DNA of 64,000 nt from Cecembia rubra (GTDB lineage: Bacteria; Bacteroidota; Bacteroidia; Cytophagales; Cyclobacteriaceae). This document shows, piece after piece, positions 22,005 to 31,254 of this stretch (positions within the stretch are counted from its first letter, which is position 1; every line of letters starts with the position of its first letter). The DNA lies in NCBI RefSeq assembly GCF_003014575.1, contig NZ_PYGF01000007.1, positions 124,001 through 188,000 on the forward strand, given 5' to 3'. The position numbers and the translations under genes were made by a program. The notes beneath the pieces are model-generated. The model was not told the DNA's origin. It did not search any database and worked only from the letters and a program-made list of their open reading frames with translations.

Positions 22005-23762
22005 CTATGCATACATCTCCTCTATTTCCTTTGCATATTTTTCATGGATCACTTTACGCTTGAGCTTCATGGTAGGAGTAAGTTCTCCAGTTTCAACCCC
22101 CCAAGTAGTATTGAGCACCTTGAATTTCTTTATCTGTTCCCATTTACCAAAGTACTTATTCTGATTGTCCACCTCTCTCTGGAATTTTTCCTGTATTTCT
22201 GGTTTTTTAAGCATATCCGAATCCGTGGTGTATGGAATATCTTTGTGATTGCACCAATCCTTCAATCCCTGGAAACTCGGTACAATCAAAGCAGATGGGA
22301 AATTTCTGTTTTCTCCAACTACAATAATCTGTTCAATGATTGTAGACTCTTTGAATTTGTTTTCCATCGGCTGTGGTGCTATGTACTTACCTCCAGAGGT
22401 CTTGAACATTTCCTTTTTACGGTCGGTAATCTTGAGGTAATGGCCCTCATGCAGCTCTCCGATATCACCGGTATGGAACCATCCTTCACTATCGATCACT
22501 TCCGCTGTTAATTCCGGCTGCTTGTAATAGCCCTTCATAACATTGGGCCCTTTTACCAAAATTTCTCCATCAGCGGCAATTTTTACTTGGACATCCTTTA
22601 CTATACGGCCTACCATGCCCATTCGTATGTCCCGATGGTTACAAATAGAAGCAGAAACTACAGGGGAAGTTTCAGTCAAACCATATCCCTCACATACCGG
22701 AATACCTGCTGCCCAGAATACCCTGGCCAGTCTTGGTTGCAGGGCAGATGCGCCGGAATTGATCTGCATCACATTACCGCCCAAGGCCTCCCTCCATTTA
22801 CTGAAAATGATCTTATTGGCCATCTTCAATTGGAAATTGTACCAACCTCCCTGATTTTTATTCGGTTCGTATTTCAGACCTAAATTCAAAGCCCAAAAGA
22901 AAAGGGATTTCTTTACTCCGGTCAGTTCATAGCCTTTGGAAACAATTTTATCATACACCTTTTCCAATAGCCTAGGAACAGTATTGAAAACATGGGGTTG
23001 GATTTCCTTCAGGTTATCCCCAATGGTTTCCATGCTTTCGGCATAATAAATTGAAATACCCATGTAGATAAAACAAAAAGATCCTACCCTTTCATAGATG
23101 TGACAAAGTGGTAAAAAACTCAATGCTTTTCCCATTCCCTTTGGGGCAATAATTCTATCTTCAATAGCAAATAGGTTACTGATTACATTATTATGCGTAA
23201 GCATCACCCCCTTGGGTCTTCCAGTCGTCCCTGATGTGTAAATGATTGTAAAAAGATCATCTGATTTAACTTGCTCTTTTTTACTGTCCAAATCTGCCAG
23301 GTTGGCTCCTTCACCTTTGGCCATAAAGTCTTCCCAATAATCACATCCATCAATTTTATCAAAGGATAAAATCTGAACATCCATATCTTTGGATCCCTCA
23401 ACCGCTTTTCCGAAAATCTCCTTGTCTCCAACAAATATTTTCTTTACTTCTGCATGGCGAAAAATATAATTGTAATCATCTGCGGAAATGGTTGGATACA
23501 TTGGAACTGATATAGCTCCTATCTGTTGCAATGCCAAGTCTATAAAATTCCACTCGGGTCTGTTGTTAGATATAATAGCAACTTTATCATCCTTATCAAT
23601 TCCAGAAGCCAAAAAAGCTAAACTTAAGTTGTCAACTATCTTTTTTAATTCTCTGGAAGAATAAGTTTTCCAATTCCCATTTATTTTTTGCGCCAAAGAA
23701 ACATCCTTGTCATAGGTGGCTATTTGGTGGTTAATGAGATCAAATAATCTGGTGATTTGCAT
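22005..23762 (-). CDS. fadD: Long-chain acyl-CoA synthetase (AMP-forming)
   Basis: The 585-residue ligase activates fatty acids with ATP and CoA, feeding beta-oxidation. The motifs are complete: IIYTSGTTGRPKGVMLTHNN (P-loop, about residue 185), GYGLTETSP (about 365), GWFHTGDIGEL and LKITDRKKEMFKTSGGKY (A8 hinge). A long-chain type is favoured by length and by the ending with KRKVIHEKYAKEIEEMY. ATG at 23762 (MQITRLFDLIN) is chosen; an upstream start at 23786 adds a poorly fitting MIGLTRNN. It lies close to, but is not part of, the fad operon. Confidence 0.9.
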   Translation of the reverse strand: MQITRLFDLINHQIATYDKDVSLAQKINGNWKTYSSRELKKIVDNLSLAFLASGIDKDDKVAIISNNRPEWNFIDLALQQIGAISVPMYPTISADDYNYIFRHAEVKKIFVGDKEIFGKAVEGSKDMDVQILSFDKIDGCDYWEDFMAKGEGANLADLDSKKEQVKSDDLFTIIYTSGTTGRPKGVMLTHNNVISNLFAIEDRIIAPKGMGKALSFLPLCHIYERVGSFCFIYMGISIYYAESMETIGDNLKEIQPHVFNTVPRLLEKVYDKIVSKGYELTGVKKSLFFWALNLGLKYEPNKNQGGWYNFQLKMANKIIFSKWREALGGNVMQINSGASALQPRLARVFWAAGIPVCEGYGLTETSPVVSASICNHRDIRMGMVGRIVKDVQVKIAADGEILVKGPNVMKGYYKQPELTAEVIDSEGWFHTGDIGELHEGHYLKITDRKKEMFKTSGGKYIAPQPMENKFKESTIIEQIIVVGENRNFPSALIVPSFQGLKDWCNHKDIPYTTDSDMLKKPEIQEKFQREVDNQNKYFGKWEQIKKFKVLNTTWGVETGELTPTMKLKRKVIHEKYAKEIEEMYA

Positions 23763-23819
23763 ATTATTTCGGGTTAGGCCAATCAAAATATGAAAAAGCT
23801 TTCATTAATGCAAAACCCT

Positions 23820-24230
23820 CTTTTTTCAAGTAATCCACAACGCTATAACATTATTATTTTATTTAATTAAATAAAACTATAGAAGTTATTATGCTGTGGA
23901 TTTGTTGATAAATATCCGATAAATAATGGTTCACACAGTTATCCCATTTTAATTTCTGACTATTCACTTTTTGTTCACAGTGCTTATGTATTGTAAAGTG
24001 TTGTAAATGAGATTTTTTTTGTTTCTAGTTTAAAATTTGTTCACAGTTAACAAAAAGTTATTTGTCTATAACTTAGCGGTGAATTGAATGTGCATAGTTG
24101 TGGAGTATTATAGACTTATCCTTTCTGTACTCTGAACAATTGCTAATTTTGATGTATGTCTGGGCATAAGTCTATTTTTATGCCCAAGTTATTGACCCTT
24201 TTCCACAAAATTTATCTTACTTATCTACAG
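23820..24230. other. Candidate replication origin (AT-rich, DnaA-box-like cluster)
   Basis: This gene-free, AT-rich stretch has at least eight 9-mers one or two bases from TTATNCACA: TAATCCACA (23831), AAATCCACA and TTATCAACA (minus, 23895 and 23903), TTATCCCAT (23939), TTGTTCACA (23971 and 24037), TTTTCCACA (24199) and TTATCTACA (24221). A TGGGCATAA/TTATGCCCA hairpin lies at 24161-24186. mnmG and two parS sites are 3-5 kb away. Perfect boxes are absent, so this remains a candidate only. Confidence 0.42.
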
Positions 24231-25947
24231 ATAAATTTTCTGTTTTATTATTTTCTGTGGCTTCTTTTTTATCAGAATTGGCTTTGATATTTATGCCTTG
24301 TTCTTTACGGGGATCTATTTCCAGTTCTAATGCCCAGCCTCCTCTTACAATTACATCTTTGCTGTTTTCAGCATTAGGATTCTCTGCATAGTAAACTGGC
24401 TCTGGATATAACCATTGCTTTAAATTTGATGTATCCCAACGTCTGTTTTTGTTTCTATCTATTATTGCCCTTATATAATAGGTTCCAGGCTCAATATTTT
24501 CAAATGAAGCCTCATTTTTATCAATTAGGTACCTTTCAGCAATAACTTCTTCCTTCTTGTCTGTTATCTGTACTATAATTGGAAATTCACTGCTATTTAC
24601 TTTTACTTTGACTTCATCAGATAAAGTTTCTTTTTTTAATCTTTTGAACGTTGATTCCATTTTGTCTTCATTGAACTGTGATTCTATATCTATAAAAGTA
24701 GAATCTCCAGCATATACAATGAATGATTCGCTTTTGATGCTGTCGGGTAAAACCCAATTTAATGTCAATGATGTCCTGTCTGTACTGTCTTTAAAAAAGA
24801 CCCAGTTCTTCTCAACTTTTATTATACTGGATGTATCATATTTGATGAGTAAAGAATCATAAATAATGCTTTGAATGGGTTTATTGAACTTAAAATTTGT
24901 TCTTAAAACATTGACAAAGTTTTTTTTGCCTTCTGTTTTTACCTCTAATGCTTCTTTTTTTCTATCGCTTTCTAAAAATTTTGCATAGAGGGTTGTATCT
25001 AAAACAAAGCCTACGGAATCTTTTAATTGTAATCTGACAGATGTACTGTCATTGAGAAGATGGGTATGGTATAGTCTTAATGTTTTATCATTTTGTCTGT
25101 AAAAAAGTGTTTTGTTGATATCATCGCTTTCAATGGATATTTCCAATGGATATTTACTCAGTATTATATCGAAGTTTGATCCTATTGTAGTCGTTCTATT
25201 GACCTTGAAATCTGACAAATCTGCTTTTGATAAGTAAAACTGTGCCCCTTCAATATTTTGGTTGATGTTTATGGTATCAGTTAAAAATGCGTATGCTTCT
25301 TGTTTTTCTTCTGCCTTCAGAGAGTTATTGGCATCATGCCATGCATACGCCAGATACTTTCCTTCTTTGATATTGGTCAATTTGAAGTTTCCAAGTGAAT
25401 CAGCTGGTCCAATATAATATGGTGGAGCGGATAGGACATCTGTCGTATCGTTTACCTCATATAAGCCTACATAGACGTCTTTCATTAAAGTTTCTCTTTG
25501 CATAAAAAGATGCTCTACCTTGCCAGAAAAAGTGAGGCTGTCTATGTCCGGACCTGTTGAAAATACCAATCGTAAATTTTCTGGGGCATTTCCCTCTGTT
25601 ATGTCTTTGATGGTTTTTTGGAAGTTGAATACATATGTTGTACTGTCCTCCAATTCCTGATTCAATTTGATTATAACCCTGTTTCTATTGGTGCTGACCT
25701 CCATTTCTTGTTTGTTGATCCTTGGGGTTACAATGATCTGCTTATTTGGATTTTCAACCTTGATGTATTCATTGAATTCTAATTCTATTATGCTTGGTTT
25801 TATATTGATTGACTCGTTTTCCGGAGTCATCAAAACTAATTTAGGTGGTTCTTCGTCTTTGGGTCCACCCATTGGTGTACTTTGTTTTGCGCAAGAATAC
25901 AATGTAATAGTTAAAATAACTGATAATATTATGGGTAAATATTTCAT
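24217..25947 (-). CDS. Lipoprotein with Ig-like (SbsA/Big_5-type) domain
   Basis: This 576-residue lipoprotein has the signal MKYLPIILSVILTITLYSC with the lipid-bearing Cys at about residue 19, followed by AKQSTPMGGPKDEEPPKLV. The 'GGPKDxxPP' opening and the early Ig-like domain (residues 35-140, IELEFNEYIKV, TYVFNFQKTIKD) are typical of a widespread Bacteroidota lipoprotein family. A second region near residues 480-540 (SFENIEPGTYYIRAIIDRNK) resembles carboxypeptidase-regulatory-like modules. It probably sits at the cell surface or periplasm; the function is unknown. It overlaps the methyltransferase gene by 4 bp. Confidence 0.75.
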   Translation of the reverse strand: MKYLPIILSVILTITLYSCAKQSTPMGGPKDEEPPKLVLMTPENESINIKPSIIELEFNEYIKVENPNKQIIVTPRINKQEMEVSTNRNRVIIKLNQELEDSTTYVFNFQKTIKDITEGNAPENLRLVFSTGPDIDSLTFSGKVEHLFMQRETLMKDVYVGLYEVNDTTDVLSAPPYYIGPADSLGNFKLTNIKEGKYLAYAWHDANNSLKAEEKQEAYAFLTDTININQNIEGAQFYLSKADLSDFKVNRTTTIGSNFDIILSKYPLEISIESDDINKTLFYRQNDKTLRLYHTHLLNDSTSVRLQLKDSVGFVLDTTLYAKFLESDRKKEALEVKTEGKKNFVNVLRTNFKFNKPIQSIIYDSLLIKYDTSSIIKVEKNWVFFKDSTDRTSLTLNWVLPDSIKSESFIVYAGDSTFIDIESQFNEDKMESTFKRLKKETLSDEVKVKVNSSEFPIIVQITDKKEEVIAERYLIDKNEASFENIEPGTYYIRAIIDRNKNRRWDTSNLKQWLYPEPVYYAENPNAENSKDVIVRGGWALELEIDPRKEQGINIKANSDKKEATENNKTENLSVDK

Positions 25948-26846
25948 GATTTCTTTAAAATGAACAATAAACTAGAATAATTATTGTTGTTTTCTTTTGC
26001 CCACTTATTTGATTGGAGACCATTTTTAAATCCTTTTATCAACTGGCTCAAAAAGGATTGTTGAGGTCTTACATACTTTTCTGAAAGCAAAGAAACATAA
26101 TAGCTGTCAAATTTCATGGGGAGTATTTTTTCAATCCTTAGATTAAATTCCTTTGCCAGGTAATCTATACTATTTTGATTGAAATGGTATAAATGCCTTG
26201 GAACATCCCAGCCTGCCCAATATTCTCCATAAAGTAATGCATCTGAAGAATTATGATTTGGGACGGCTATTATTAGGCATCCATTTTCATCGAGGAGATG
26301 TATTAATTTTTTGATTGTTTTCCTCAGTTGATGGACATGTTCGAGTACATGAAACATACTGATGCAGGTATATAACTGATCACTGTTAAGTTTATCAATA
26401 TCCGGGTATACTTTTAGGCCTTTGTTTTTTGCAATTTTCCTAGCAGTTTTATTCGGTTCTATTCCTGTGACTGTCCATCCGTTATTTTTGGCCGCATTTA
26501 AAAAATAGCCAGTTCCACATCCAATATCTAAAAGGTTACCTTTTTGTTCGCTGTATTTGTTTAGCCACTTGACCTTTTGCCTGATGGTGTATAGCCTGAC
26601 AGATTTATAAATTAAACCGGTCAGGTTATTGGTTTTGTCCTGATGTGAAATGTAGTCATTTGATTCGTAGTAAGACTGGATATGGTTTTGGTCTGGTCTT
26701 GGGTTTGTAAAAATCAGTTCACAATTGCTGCACTGGCAAAGCCTGAATTTTTCTTTGCTGATGGAGTGATCTGTGATATCTGTTAGATTAAGAAAAAGCC
26801 CACTTTTACAAAGTGGGCATTTGGTCAATCTTTCTTTATGCTGCAT
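25944..26846 (-). CDS. Class I SAM-dependent methyltransferase with N-terminal zinc motif
   Basis: The 300-residue protein starts with two Cys pairs, CPLC (about residues 10-13) and CQCSNC (about 38-43), likely zinc-binding. This is followed by a Rossmann methyltransferase domain with GNLLDIGCGTGYFLNAAKN (about 103-121) for SAM, and ISMFHVLEHVHQLRKTIKKL as the acidic/HxxEH segment. The layout is common in sugar or lipid O-methyltransferases of the 'class I SAM, zinc-finger' type. The substrate is unknown. Starts and stops overlap on both sides, indicating a transcript with mnmG upstream. Confidence 0.8.
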   Translation of the reverse strand: MQHKERLTKCPLCKSGLFLNLTDITDHSISKEKFRLCQCSNCELIFTNPRPDQNHIQSYYESNDYISHQDKTNNLTGLIYKSVRLYTIRQKVKWLNKYSEQKGNLLDIGCGTGYFLNAAKNNGWTVTGIEPNKTARKIAKNKGLKVYPDIDKLNSDQLYTCISMFHVLEHVHQLRKTIKKLIHLLDENGCLIIAVPNHNSSDALLYGEYWAGWDVPRHLYHFNQNSIDYLAKEFNLRIEKILPMKFDSYYVSLLSEKYVRPQQSFLSQLIKGFKNGLQSNKWAKENNNNYSSLLFILKKS

Positions 26847-28711
26847 TATCTCCCTAAATAGACGGTTAATATGGATAAGTCTGCGGGTGATACTCCGCTG
26901 ATTCTTGAAGCTTGTCCTAGAGTTTCTGGTCTTATTTTATGAAGTTTTTGTTTTCCTTCTGATGAAAGAGCAGGTATGGCAAGGTAATCGAAATGCACTG
27001 GAATTTGGAAATTCTCCATACTGTTTAATTTCTCTACCATTTGTTGTTCTTTTTCTATATAGCTTTTGTATTTGATCTGTACTTCTGCCTGTTCCAGTAC
27101 TTCCTTGGAATATTTGGATAAGTAAGCTTTGAGTTCTTCATCCAGTGCCATGATTTCCTTTAATCCCAATTGAGGTCTTTTCAGTAATTTCTCTACACTT
27201 ATTTTTTCCTTTACCGTAGCAGTTTCGAATTCATCCAGTCCTTCATTGATGATATCAGGGGAAAGTCTCTTTTGTTTGAGATCATTGATTAGCTTAGCAG
27301 TATTAGATTTTTTATCAAGCATCTTTTCCAATCTTGTATCATCTGCCAGACCTATTTTATGGCCTAATTGGGTCAATCTCAAGTCTGCATTATCCTGCCT
27401 TAGTAACAACCTAAATTCTGCTCTTGAGGTGAACATCCTGTATGGTTCTTCAGTACCCTTGTTGATCAGGTCATCTATCAATACACCTATGTAGGCATCT
27501 GATCTTTTGAGTATGAATGGATCTTCTTCTTTTACTTTTAACGCTGCATTGATACCTGCAATTAAACCTTGGGAAGCAGCTTCTTCATAGCCAGTAGTAC
27601 CATTGATTTGTCCGGCAAAGTAAAGGTTTTCTACCAAATGCGTTTCCAAAGTCAATTTCAATTGGGTAGGTGGAAAGAAATCGTATTCAATGGCATATCC
27701 AGGTCTGAACATTTTGGCATTTTCAAAACCTGGTATTTTCCTCATGGCCTTGTATTGTACATCTTCTGGTAGTGAAGTAGAAAAGCCATTTACGTAGATT
27801 TCAACCGTATTCCAACCTTCAGGTTCTACGAATATCTGATGTCTTTCTCTTTCTGCAAAACGGTTGATTTTATCTTCAATAGAAGGACAATACCTTGGTC
27901 CAAGTCCCTGAATTCTTCCATTGAACATGGGAGAGCGATCAAATCCCGTCTCTAAAGTTTCATGGACTTCCTTATTGGTATAAGTTATCCAGCAGTTTCT
28001 CTGTTCTGTTAATGGTCTTGTTTCATCGGAATAGGAGAATTTCTCTGGTACTTCGTCACCTTCCTGAATTTCCATTTTGGTATAATCCAGAGATCTGCCA
28101 TCTACCCTTGGAGGTGTGCCTGTTTTCATCCTACCGGCTTCAAAACCCAATGAAACGAGTTGTTCTGTGATCCCTTTGGCGGCTGACTCTCCTGTTCTTC
28201 CTCCTCCAAATTGTTTTTCGCCTATGTGTATAATACCGTTTAGGAATGTGCCGTTGGTTAAAACCACACTTTTTCCTTGGATTTCTAAACCTATTCCGGT
28301 TTTCACCCCCACTACCCTGTTGTCTTTAACAACAATTCCATTGACCATTTCCTGCCAAAAATCCACATTGGGTGTTTGTTCCAATGCCAATCTCCATTCC
28401 TCTGCAAAACGCATTCTATCATTCTGTGATCTTGGAGACCACATTGCTGGACCCTTGGACCTGTTCAGCATTCTGAATTGTATCATGGATTTGTCTGATA
28501 TGATACCTGATAATCCTCCAAGTGCATCGATTTCTCTAACTATTTGACCTTTTGCCACACCACCCATGGCTGGGTTGCAGGACATCTGAGCAATGGTATT
28601 CATATTCATGGTACAAAGCAGAACTTTTGCTCCCATTTTTGCTGCCGCATGTGCAGCTTCGCAGCCTGCATGCCCAGCCCCTACCACAATGACGTCATAT
28701 TCTGGAAACAT
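26846..28711 (-). CDS. mnmG: tRNA uridine 5-carboxymethylaminomethyl modification enzyme MnmG (GidA)
   Basis: The 621-residue flavoprotein, with MnmE, modifies the wobble uridine of certain tRNAs. It has the FAD Rossmann motif VVGAGHAGCEAAHAAAKMGA (residues 8-27), NPAMGGVAKGQIVREIDALG, and GLIAGINAALKVKEEDPFIL. Length and layout are normal. The gene ends with a TAATG overlap into the methyltransferase gene. mnmG is often found near the replication origin in bacteria. Two parS palindromes lie immediately upstream. Confidence 0.97.
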   Translation of the reverse strand: MFPEYDVIVVGAGHAGCEAAHAAAKMGAKVLLCTMNMNTIAQMSCNPAMGGVAKGQIVREIDALGGLSGIISDKSMIQFRMLNRSKGPAMWSPRSQNDRMRFAEEWRLALEQTPNVDFWQEMVNGIVVKDNRVVGVKTGIGLEIQGKSVVLTNGTFLNGIIHIGEKQFGGGRTGESAAKGITEQLVSLGFEAGRMKTGTPPRVDGRSLDYTKMEIQEGDEVPEKFSYSDETRPLTEQRNCWITYTNKEVHETLETGFDRSPMFNGRIQGLGPRYCPSIEDKINRFAERERHQIFVEPEGWNTVEIYVNGFSTSLPEDVQYKAMRKIPGFENAKMFRPGYAIEYDFFPPTQLKLTLETHLVENLYFAGQINGTTGYEEAASQGLIAGINAALKVKEEDPFILKRSDAYIGVLIDDLINKGTEEPYRMFTSRAEFRLLLRQDNADLRLTQLGHKIGLADDTRLEKMLDKKSNTAKLINDLKQKRLSPDIINEGLDEFETATVKEKISVEKLLKRPQLGLKEIMALDEELKAYLSKYSKEVLEQAEVQIKYKSYIEKEQQMVEKLNSMENFQIPVHFDYLAIPALSSEGKQKLHKIRPETLGQASRISGVSPADLSILTVYLGR

Positions 28712-28732
28712 ATATTTTCCTGTTTATAGTAG

Positions 28733-28748
28733 TGTTTCACGTGGAACA
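28733..28748. other. parS-type ParB-binding site 1
   Basis: TGTTTCACGTGGAACA is an interrupted 16-bp palindrome with one pair off. It differs by one base from the widely conserved parS sequence TGTTTCACGTGAAACA. parS sites recruit ParB and mark the origin region. Confidence 0.82.
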
Positions 28749-28787
28749 CTGCTTGGCTTGATTAATTTTTGTTTAGGTACTTTTTAA

Positions 28788-28803
28788 TGTTCCACGTGGA
28801 ACA
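28788..28803. other. parS-type ParB-binding site 2
   Basis: TGTTCCACGTGGAACA is a perfect 16-bp palindrome and the commonest parS variant in Bacteroidota, 55 bp from site 1, ending 1 bp before the ybeY stop. Confidence 0.85.
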
Positions 28804-29226
28804 TTAAGAATAATACGCCAATATGGACTGATCCTCCATTAGACGCATGATTTTTTTATCCTCTTCTTTTTTATCCTTATATCCCATTAGATGCAGGAGT
28901 CCATGACTCATTACTCTGAGCAGTTCCTTATCAAATGGAATATTTTCTTTTTCTGCATTTTCCCTTACCCTTTCTATGCTGATGAAAATATCTCCTTCAA
29001 TTATCTTTCCATTTTCTGAATTATCAAAGGTGATGATATCTGTATAGGTCTTATGGTTGAGGTATTCTACATTTATCTGGTAGAGGTATTCATCTGAACA
29101 GAATACATAATTTAAATCTCCTATTTTCAGAGATTGCTTTAAAGCAATATTTCTCAACCAGTTTTTATGTTTTGTTTTATCCTTCAGGTTGAACTTTATG
29201 CCTTCTTCAAAAAAAGATATGGCCAT
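28804..29226 (-). CDS. ybeY: Endoribonuclease YbeY (rRNA maturation factor)
   Basis: The 140-residue protein has the metal-binding signature MSHGLLHLMGYKDKKEEDKK (H-x3-H-x5-D/H). YbeY is a zinc-dependent single-strand RNase that takes part in 16S rRNA 3' end maturation and ribosome quality control. The N-terminal half shows the family's DITVxF-like pattern as TYTDIITFDN. It is adjacent to the anti-sigma kinase gene at 1 bp and upstream of the parS pair. Confidence 0.9.
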   Translation of the reverse strand: MAISFFEEGIKFNLKDKTKHKNWLRNIALKQSLKIGDLNYVFCSDEYLYQINVEYLNHKTYTDIITFDNSENGKIIEGDIFISIERVRENAEKENIPFDKELLRVMSHGLLHLMGYKDKKEEDKKIMRLMEDQSILAYYS

Positions 29227-29227
29227 A

Positions 29228-29629
29228 TCAGAGGTAAAATGTTAAAATGACTATTCTTCCATCATCATCAAACTTAACCTCATCTGTAAGGTGCCGCATG
29301 ATAAAAATCCCTCTTCCACCGGATTTCTCCAAATTCTCCGGAGCTGTAGGATCTGCCAAGTGCTCATAATCAAAACCACTTCCTTCATCTTTGATGACAA
29401 ATTGTACCTGATTGTCATCCAGGTGCAATTCTAAATCCACGATTTTATTTCCATCCAACTTGTTTCCGTGTACAATTGCATTGGTTACACATTCTGTTAC
29501 AGAAATCATGATATTTCCATAGATATCATCATTGATTGCGTACTTTTCTCTGGCATTGTCAATGAAACTTTCTATGATTTTAATGTTTTCTATCAGAGAA
29601 GGTATAGAAATTTTAATAGATTTCATCAA
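29228..29629 (-). CDS. Anti-sigma factor-type ATP-binding kinase (RsbW/SpoIIAB-like)
   Basis: This protein has 133 residues with a GHKL ATPase fold: MISVTECVTNAIVHGNKLDG (N-box), VQFVIKDEGSGFDYEHLA (G1), and SGGRGIFIMRHLTDEVKFDD (G2 box). Such small kinases phosphorylate anti-anti-sigma proteins in stress signalling. No sigma factor or antagonist gene is in the window. Two adjacent start codons (MMKS) are possible. Confidence 0.85.
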   Translation of the reverse strand: MMKSIKISIPSLIENIKIIESFIDNAREKYAINDDIYGNIMISVTECVTNAIVHGNKLDGNKIVDLELHLDDNQVQFVIKDEGSGFDYEHLADPTAPENLEKSGGRGIFIMRHLTDEVKFDDDGRIVILTFYL

Positions 29630-29651
29630 AATTTTATGGATATTTTGTTAT

Positions 29652-30428
29652 TTAATTTTCCTTTTTATGGTCTATTTCTATCATGATCGGACAATGATCT
29701 GAATGGTGGACATCCGGATAAATGACCGAATTCTTAATCTTCTCCTTCATCGGTGAGGTGCTCATATGATAATCAATCCGCCATCCCAGATTTTTAGCCC
29801 TTGACCCCGCCCTGTAACTCCACCAAGTGTACTGATGGGCCTGCTGATTGAAAAGCCTGAAACTGTCATCAAACCCTGAAGCTGTGAACTTGTCCATCCA
29901 AGCCCTTTCTTCCGGTAGAAATCCTGAAGAATTTTTGTTTGCTACTGGATTATGGATATCTATCGGTTTATGACAAATGTTGTAATCCCCACTTAGAATC
30001 AGATTTGGAAATTCTTTGATCAAATCCTGGCTGAATCCATATACGTCATCCAGAAATTGATATTTGAAATCCTGTCTCACATCACCTGTAGTCCCTGAGG
30101 GAAAATATGCCGAAATGAAAGAAAAGTCTCCATAATCAGCACGAATGATCCTCCCTTCATCATCATATACCTGTAAACCCATACCGTATGCCACATGTTT
30201 GGGTTTTTCTTTGCTCAAAATCGCCACTCCGCTGTATCCTTTTTTTACTGCAGGATACCAGAAAACCTGATAACCCAAATCTTCAAAAATGGATTTATCA
30301 ATCTGATTTTCCAAAGCTTTTACTTCTTGCAACCCAATAATATCTGGATCTACATCTCTCAACCATTCCGCAAATCCCTTATTCATTGCAGCCCTAATAC
30401 CATTGACATTATAGGATACGATTTTCAT
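29652..30428 (-). CDS. xth: Exodeoxyribonuclease III (AP endonuclease)
   Basis: The 258-residue protein has ExoIII landmarks: MKIVSYNVNGIRAAMNKGF, DIIGLQEVKALENQI (catalytic Glu), LILSGDYNICHKPIDIHNP (NxD-type), WRIDYHMSTSPM and VHHSDHCPIMIEI (C-terminal SDH). It cuts DNA at abasic sites and removes 3' blocks in base-excision repair. Length is normal. It is separated from the anti-sigma kinase gene by 22 bp and from the hypothetical gene at 30464 by 35 bp. Confidence 0.95.
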   Translation of the reverse strand: MKIVSYNVNGIRAAMNKGFAEWLRDVDPDIIGLQEVKALENQIDKSIFEDLGYQVFWYPAVKKGYSGVAILSKEKPKHVAYGMGLQVYDDEGRIIRADYGDFSFISAYFPSGTTGDVRQDFKYQFLDDVYGFSQDLIKEFPNLILSGDYNICHKPIDIHNPVANKNSSGFLPEERAWMDKFTASGFDDSFRLFNQQAHQYTWWSYRAGSRAKNLGWRIDYHMSTSPMKEKIKNSVIYPDVHHSDHCPIMIEIDHKKEN

Positions 30429-30463
30429 CTGTTTTTGATGCTTTTCTTTTCTTTTTAATTCGT

Positions 30464-30826
30464 TTATTTGATTTCTATATCAAATTCTTTTTCGAAATAT
30501 TCCAAAACCTGGATTTTTAATAGTTTTTCCTGCTCCAGGATATCAAAATGAGGCAATTTTTTTACGAGTTTCCAATGGGGCCATCCATCCTGATCGATAA
30601 AATCCAGTTTGTAAAAACCCGCATAACTTAGCACTTTGCAGATGGCAATGTGCATTAGGTCCTGCTTTTGCTCCTTGGAAAAATTCTTATTGCCCTGACC
30701 CAATTCCTGAACACCTATCAGAAATAGGACCCCATTAAGGTCATTTGGTTTTTTTCCTATCAGTTCCTCTATCCCCAGAAGTAATTTGCTCCAGCGCTTT
30801 TCCAGGTCAAGATCTTTTTTAAACAT
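30464..30826 (-). CDS. Conserved hypothetical protein
   Basis: This 120-residue soluble, mostly helical protein has the segment DLNGVLFLIGVQELGQGNKN, then KQDLMHIAICKVLSYAGFYK and DQDGWPHWKLVKKLPHFDIL. It looks like a small Bacteroidota-specific family; no domain is recognised and no signal peptide is present. Its start overlaps the AhpD-like gene by 8 bp, implying translational coupling. Confidence 0.65.
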   Translation of the reverse strand: MFKKDLDLEKRWSKLLLGIEELIGKKPNDLNGVLFLIGVQELGQGNKNFSKEQKQDLMHIAICKVLSYAGFYKLDFIDQDGWPHWKLVKKLPHFDILEQEKLLKIQVLEYFEKEFDIEIK

Positions 30827-31175
30827 CTTTATTTCCTTCTTTTTCGAGTAAATCCCAATATTCTACAGCTCTTCTCAAATGGGGAATCACAATGGATCCA
30901 CCTATGATAGTGGCTATGGAAAATACCTCAAATACCTCTTCCCTGTTCATTCCTGCCTCATATGACTTTCCCAAATGGTATTTGATACAATCATCACATC
31001 TTAAAACCATAGAACAGGCAAGACCGATCATTTCCTTGGTTTTTACATCAATAGCACCCTCCGCATAGGTATTGGTGTCCAAATTAAAAAACCTCTTAAT
31101 GACCTTATTGTCGGAAGCCATGATCTTTTCGTTCATTTGGCTTCGGTAAGTATTGAATTCTTCTATTAAATTCAT
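30819..31175 (-). CDS. Carboxymuconolactone decarboxylase/AhpD-family protein
   Basis: The 118 residues include the redox motif LRCDDCIKYHLGKSYEAGMN, with Cys-x2-Cys and the His three residues later, as in AhpD-type alkylhydroperoxidases. The N-terminal part shows KTKEMIGLACSMVL. Members act as peroxidase partners or decarboxylases; the presence of both cysteines favours a redox role. It is the first gene of a short minus-strand run with the hypothetical gene, and a divergent promoter region separates it from comF. Confidence 0.85.
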   Translation of the reverse strand: MNLIEEFNTYRSQMNEKIMASDNKVIKRFFNLDTNTYAEGAIDVKTKEMIGLACSMVLRCDDCIKYHLGKSYEAGMNREEVFEVFSIATIIGGSIVIPHLRRAVEYWDLLEKEGNKDV

Positions 31176-31254
31176 TAATTTTTAAGATCTTAATTTAACC
31201 TGCAAATATAGCAGGTATTTTCCTGTCATTCAGTTCTAACAAGCCTTTTTGAAA

